The position numbers were made by a program, and so were the translations under genes. A stretch of 64,000 nucleotides of DNA, from the NCBI GenBank assembly GCA_023423935.1, contig JAFAEQ010000033.1, positions 62,001 to 126,000 of the forward strand, given 5' to 3'. This document shows, piece after piece, positions 61,151 through 64,000 of this stretch (the stretch's first letter is position 1; each line of letters starts with the position of its first letter). The DNA is from Pseudomonadota bacterium. GTDB lineage: Bacteria > Pseudomonadota > Gammaproteobacteria > Steroidobacterales > Steroidobacteraceae. The notes under the pieces were generated by a model. It was not told the origin of the DNA and did no database searches. It saw only the letters and a program-made list of their open reading frames with translations.

Positions 61151-62479
61151 TCAAGTTTTCTCAAGGCACGCATAATAGAAGCCATCCATACCGCCTGTCC
61201 CCGTGGCAATGGCGTGCCCAGGCAAGGAGGGCTCCGAGGCGCCCGCATCCAGATTCAAACCGCCCAGAATGTGTCCAGTGATGTCGCGAGCATCGCTGGT
61301 GTGAGCCAGGAATGAGCTCACCACGCCTGAAGTTTCCACTCGCAGAATCGAGCAACTCGCATACAGCAGTCGTCCGCCGGGCCGCAGCAATGGCCAGCTG
61401 GCAGCCAGTAGCTGCGCTTGTCGTTGCGCAAGCACCGGAATGTCCTCCGCGCGTCTCAGCAACTTGATGTCGGGGTGTCGCCGAATGACGCCAGTCGCGG
61501 AACACGGCACGTCCAGCAAGATCCGATCGAAGGCCACCCCGTCCCACCATTCATCGGGCGTCGAGGCATCACCTTCGATGACTTTCGCTGCAAGCCCGAG
61601 TCGCTCGAGATTCTCTTCGACGCGCGCCAGACGTTCCTTGGACACATCAATCGCAATGAGTTCCTGCAACTGCGGCTGCTTCTCGAGAATGTGGCAAGTC
61701 TTGCCACCTGGAGCCGCGCAGGCATCGAGCACCCGCTCGCCGGGCTCAGCTTCGAGCAGGCTCGCCGCAAGCTGCGCCGCCGCGTCCTGTACCGACACCA
61801 GACCTTCGCTGAATCCTGGCAGATCGTGCACATCCGCCGCACGCGAGAGCATGAGCGTGTGGTCGTCATCGCAACTTGCGGCGATCGTGAAGCCAGCGGC
61901 TTCGAGCTTCTGACGATAATCGCTGCCACTCACCCGACGCCGATTGACGCGCAGCCAGAACGGCGGGCGCTGATTGTTTGCATCGAGGATGGCCTCTTTC
62001 GCCTGCGGCCAGTCCGCTTCGAGCGCGCGCACGAACCAGGAGGGATGCGCCGTGCGTACAGCAAGCGAGCGATCGAGTCCGGCGCCGAGTGTCGCGCCGT
62101 CGCGCTGGCAACGACGCAGCACCGCGTTGATGAGCCCGGCGGCACGCGGTTGCTTCAGCAGACGTGCCGCATTGACCGTCTCGTCGACGGCGGCGTGCGC
62201 AGGGACTTCGGAATAGATGAGCTGGCACATCCCGACGATGCACAGGGCACGAATCTCGGGACTCAGCGGCTGCTTCGGTTTGCTGAGCAATTGAGTCAGC
62301 AATGCATCGAGACGCACATACCAGCGGATGCTGTCGTAACACAGTGAACGCAACAGCCCTCGCTCCTGCGGACTGGCGCCGTGATCGGCGGCGAGCAAGG
62401 CATCGAGTGAACGGCCTTCATGAGCGACCTGCGCAACGATGCGGGCCGCGCGCGCGCGAACTGCTGCGGAACGATTCAC
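61151..62479 (-). CDS. rsmB: 16S rRNA (cytosine-967-C5)-methyltransferase
   Basis: This 442-residue enzyme methylates C967 of 16S rRNA using S-adenosylmethionine. The N-terminal NusB-like domain (about 5-140) is followed by the methyltransferase domain with LDACAAPGGKTCHILE near residue 265, LIAIDVSKERLARVEENLERLG, LLDVPCSATGVIRRHPDIKLLR (catalytic PC motif) and LLYASCSILRVE with the second catalytic cysteine. The GTG at 62479 overlaps the fmt stop codon (GTGA), fixing the start. Confidence 0.93.
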   Translation of the reverse strand: MNRSAAVRARAARIVAQVAHEGRSLDALLAADHGASPQERGLLRSLCYDSIRWYVRLDALLTQLLSKPKQPLSPEIRALCIVGMCQLIYSEVPAHAAVDETVNAARLLKQPRAAGLINAVLRRCQRDGATLGAGLDRSLAVRTAHPSWFVRALEADWPQAKEAILDANNQRPPFWLRVNRRRVSGSDYRQKLEAAGFTIAASCDDDHTLMLSRAADVHDLPGFSEGLVSVQDAAAQLAASLLEAEPGERVLDACAAPGGKTCHILEKQPQLQELIAIDVSKERLARVEENLERLGLAAKVIEGDASTPDEWWDGVAFDRILLDVPCSATGVIRRHPDIKLLRRAEDIPVLAQRQAQLLAASWPLLRPGGRLLYASCSILRVETSGVVSSFLAHTSDARDITGHILGGLNLDAGASEPSLPGHAIATGTGGMDGFYYACLEKT

Positions 62480-63411
62480 GCGAGCACAACTCCTTCGACG
62501 CGCTGGCCGTTCAGGAATTCTGCTGCCGATACGGCTTTGCGTCCTGCAAGCTGGACGCGCGACAACACGAGCATGCCCTCGCCTGTCGCGACACGAATAC
62601 CGTTGCTGTCGGCTTGCACGACGGTGCCGGGAGTCGCATCGCTGCGATCCGCGGTTGCGGCCGCCTCCCAGATGCGCAATTGCTGTCGATGCAGCGAGGT
62701 TTGCGCCACTGGCCAGGGATTGAATGCGCGCACCTGATGCTCGAGCTCGAGCGCGGGCTTGCTCCAATCGATCAACGCTTCTTCCTTGCGGATCTTCGCC
62801 GCATACGTCGCACCCTCTGCGGGCTGAGGACGCGGCGACAGCGATCCAGCGATCATCCCATCCAGGGCTTCGATCACCGCCTCGGCACCCATCTGCGCCA
62901 AGCGGTCATGCAACGAGCCCGTCGTGTCGGTACGCGCGATGGCGGTCGTTTTCTCGAGCAGCATCGGGCCGGTATCGAGACCCGCGTCCATCTGCATGAT
63001 GGTCACGCCGGTTTGCGAATCGCCTGCGAGCAGCGCGCGATGGATCGGCGCGGCTCCGCGCCAGCGCGGCAGCAGCGAAGCATGGATGTTGATGCAACCC
63101 ATCGCAGGCACGGACAGCACCGAGGCCGGGAGTATCAGACCGTAGGCGACGACGATCATCACATCGGGTCGGTACGACTGAAGATGGTCGACCGCACTCG
63201 CCTCACGCAAGGTCGCTGGCTGTTCGACCGTGAGCCCATGTCGCAGCGCCGCCTGCTTGACCGCGCTCATCGTGAGCTGCTGGCCGCGACCGGCGGGACG
63301 ATCCGGCTGTGTGTAGACGGCAACGACGCGGTGACGAGAAGCCACCAGGGCTTCGAGCGCCGGCACCGAAAACTCCGGCGTGCCGGCGAAAACGACAGAA
63401 AGGGAACGCAT
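62476..63411 (-). CDS. fmt: Methionyl-tRNA formyltransferase
   Basis: This 311-residue enzyme formylates initiator Met-tRNA with 10-formyl-tetrahydrofolate. SLSVVFAGTPEFSVPALEALV opens the N-terminal formyltransferase domain; the catalytic region has INIHASLLPRWRGAAPIHRALLAGDSQTGVTIMQMDAGLDTGPML near residue 110-150. The C-terminal OB-like domain recognises the tRNA. It overlaps rsmB by 4 nt and lies downstream of def, as is usual. Confidence 0.95.
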   Translation of the reverse strand: MRSLSVVFAGTPEFSVPALEALVASRHRVVAVYTQPDRPAGRGQQLTMSAVKQAALRHGLTVEQPATLREASAVDHLQSYRPDVMIVVAYGLILPASVLSVPAMGCINIHASLLPRWRGAAPIHRALLAGDSQTGVTIMQMDAGLDTGPMLLEKTTAIARTDTTGSLHDRLAQMGAEAVIEALDGMIAGSLSPRPQPAEGATYAAKIRKEEALIDWSKPALELEHQVRAFNPWPVAQTSLHRQQLRIWEAAATADRSDATPGTVVQADSNGIRVATGEGMLVLSRVQLAGRKAVSAAEFLNGQRVEGVVLA

Positions 63412-63558
63412 GCGAGCGAAGTGTGTGCGAGGAGCGGCGCATTAGAAAGTCCGACCTGCCGCACGCATCGGAGCTTGTAGGGATCGCGCCGCGAATTTCG
63501 ACGCGACGCGAGGACATCGGAGCAAGTGCAGCGGGCGTGGCACCCGCTGCGCGCGGGA

Positions 63559-64000
63559 TCAGACGGCGGGCGCCTTCAAACGAGAGCGTGTCGATGTGCC
63601 CTCGTCGCGACGCTCCTTTTCGAGTTTCTTGCGAATGCGCGTGCGTTTGAGCTCAGAGAGGTAGTCGACGAAGAGCTTGCCGTCGAGATGATCCATCTCG
63701 TGCTGAATGCACACGGCGAGCAGACCGTCGGCATCGAACTCGATCTGTTTGCCGTTGCGATCGAGCGTTCGCACGCGGATGCGCTCCGCACGCGTCACTT
63801 TGTCGTAGATCCCCGGAACCGACAGACATCCCTCCTCCATCTCCTCGAGTCCTTCGCGCTTCAGGAGTTCGGGATTGATCAGGACGACGGGCTGATCGTG
63901 GGACTCGCTGATGTCGATCACGATCACTCGCTTGTGAACATTGACCTGGGTCGCAGCCAGGCCGATGCCAGGGGCCGCGTACATGGTTTCGAACATGTCA
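63559..64000 (-). CDS. def: Peptide deformylase, 5' end outside the window
   Basis: This metalloenzyme removes the N-formyl group from nascent peptides. The visible part, from about residue 37 of the E. coli-type protein, has DMFETMYAAPGIGLAATQV (motif 1), EEGCLSVPG (motif 2 with the metal-binding cysteine) and CIQHEMDHLDGKLF (motif 3, HExxH-type HEMDH). The basic C-terminal tail (RTRIRKKLEKERRDEG) is normal. The N-terminal residues lie beyond the window end. The gap to fmt is 147 nt and holds no gene. Confidence 0.95.
   Translation of the reverse strand, partial: DMFETMYAAPGIGLAATQVNVHKRVIVIDISESHDQPVVLINPELLKREGLEEMEEGCLSVPGIYDKVTRAERIRVRTLDRNGKQIEFDADGLLAVCIQHEMDHLDGKLFVDYLSELKRTRIRKKLEKERRDEGTSTRSRLKAPAV

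Overview
The window is a 64 kb, GC-rich, gene-dense chromosomal segment from a gammaproteobacterium. The gene order priA-argS-SPOR/ftsN-like, the cluster def-fmt-rsmB-DUF4390-ntrY-ntrX, the gammaproteobacterial-type gshA, the three-gene pntAA-pntAB-pntB operon and a xanthomonadin-like pigment locus together suggest a member of the Xanthomonadales/Nevskiales/Steroidobacter side of the class. This placement is inferred from gene content. I found no rRNA, tRNA, CRISPR array, phage or transposase gene.

Region by region. 0.2-9.2 kb is a signalling block: a FixL-type haem-PAS histidine kinase with its FixJ-type regulator, three c-di-GMP enzymes (a receiver-PAS-GGDEF-EAL protein and two membrane-linked diguanylate cyclases), plus gshA and an Mpo1-like gene. 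9.4-15.3 kb encodes an ethanolamine-type permease, a glutamine-synthetase-like ligase, an aldehyde dehydrogenase and an iron alcohol dehydrogenase, which fit a gamma-glutamylated ethanolamine (or related amino alcohol) degradation route. 15.4-30.7 kb is mixed metabolism and envelope: DUF2845, ferrochelatase, a two-domain VOC protein, two YceI proteins with a cytochrome b561, an acetyl-CoA hydrolase/transferase, a repetitive surface-type protein, pyrF, a 2OG-Fe dioxygenase, an M14 peptidase-like protein, a four-helix-bundle protein, a TPR protein, DUF4124, a 5'-3' exonuclease and an HNH nuclease. 31.1-34.1 kb is the proton-translocating transhydrogenase.

34.2-51.7 kb is the most notable region, a complete-looking aryl polyene (xanthomonadin-type) gene cluster on both strands. 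A chorismatase would make the hydroxybenzoate starter, an acyl-ACP ligase would activate it, two ACPs would carry it, and KS/CLF, a second KS, a ketoreductase and two hotdog dehydratases would extend it. Two flavin-dependent halogenase-like enzymes, a glycosyltransferase, two acyltransferases, a LolA-like carrier, an MMPL exporter and a membrane protein would decorate it and move it to the envelope. Both flavoenzymes keep the WxWxIP motif and a candidate catalytic lysine, so a halogenated pigment is predicted. 52.0-64.0 kb is housekeeping: priA, argS, a SPOR protein, ntrX/ntrY, DUF4390, rsmB, fmt and the 3' part of def. The NtrX protein has lost key AAA+ ATPase motifs.

Many intergenic gaps, especially between convergent genes, hold short low-complexity repeats arranged as inverted pairs. 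Families include CACAGAG, GCCGCAAAGACC, TTGACAATTG, CTCCACGGGG, CTAGC and tandem GGTGATNNC. One 700-bp segment bounded by TTGACAATTG repeats contains only the four-helix-bundle gene and could be an uncharacterised mobile unit.
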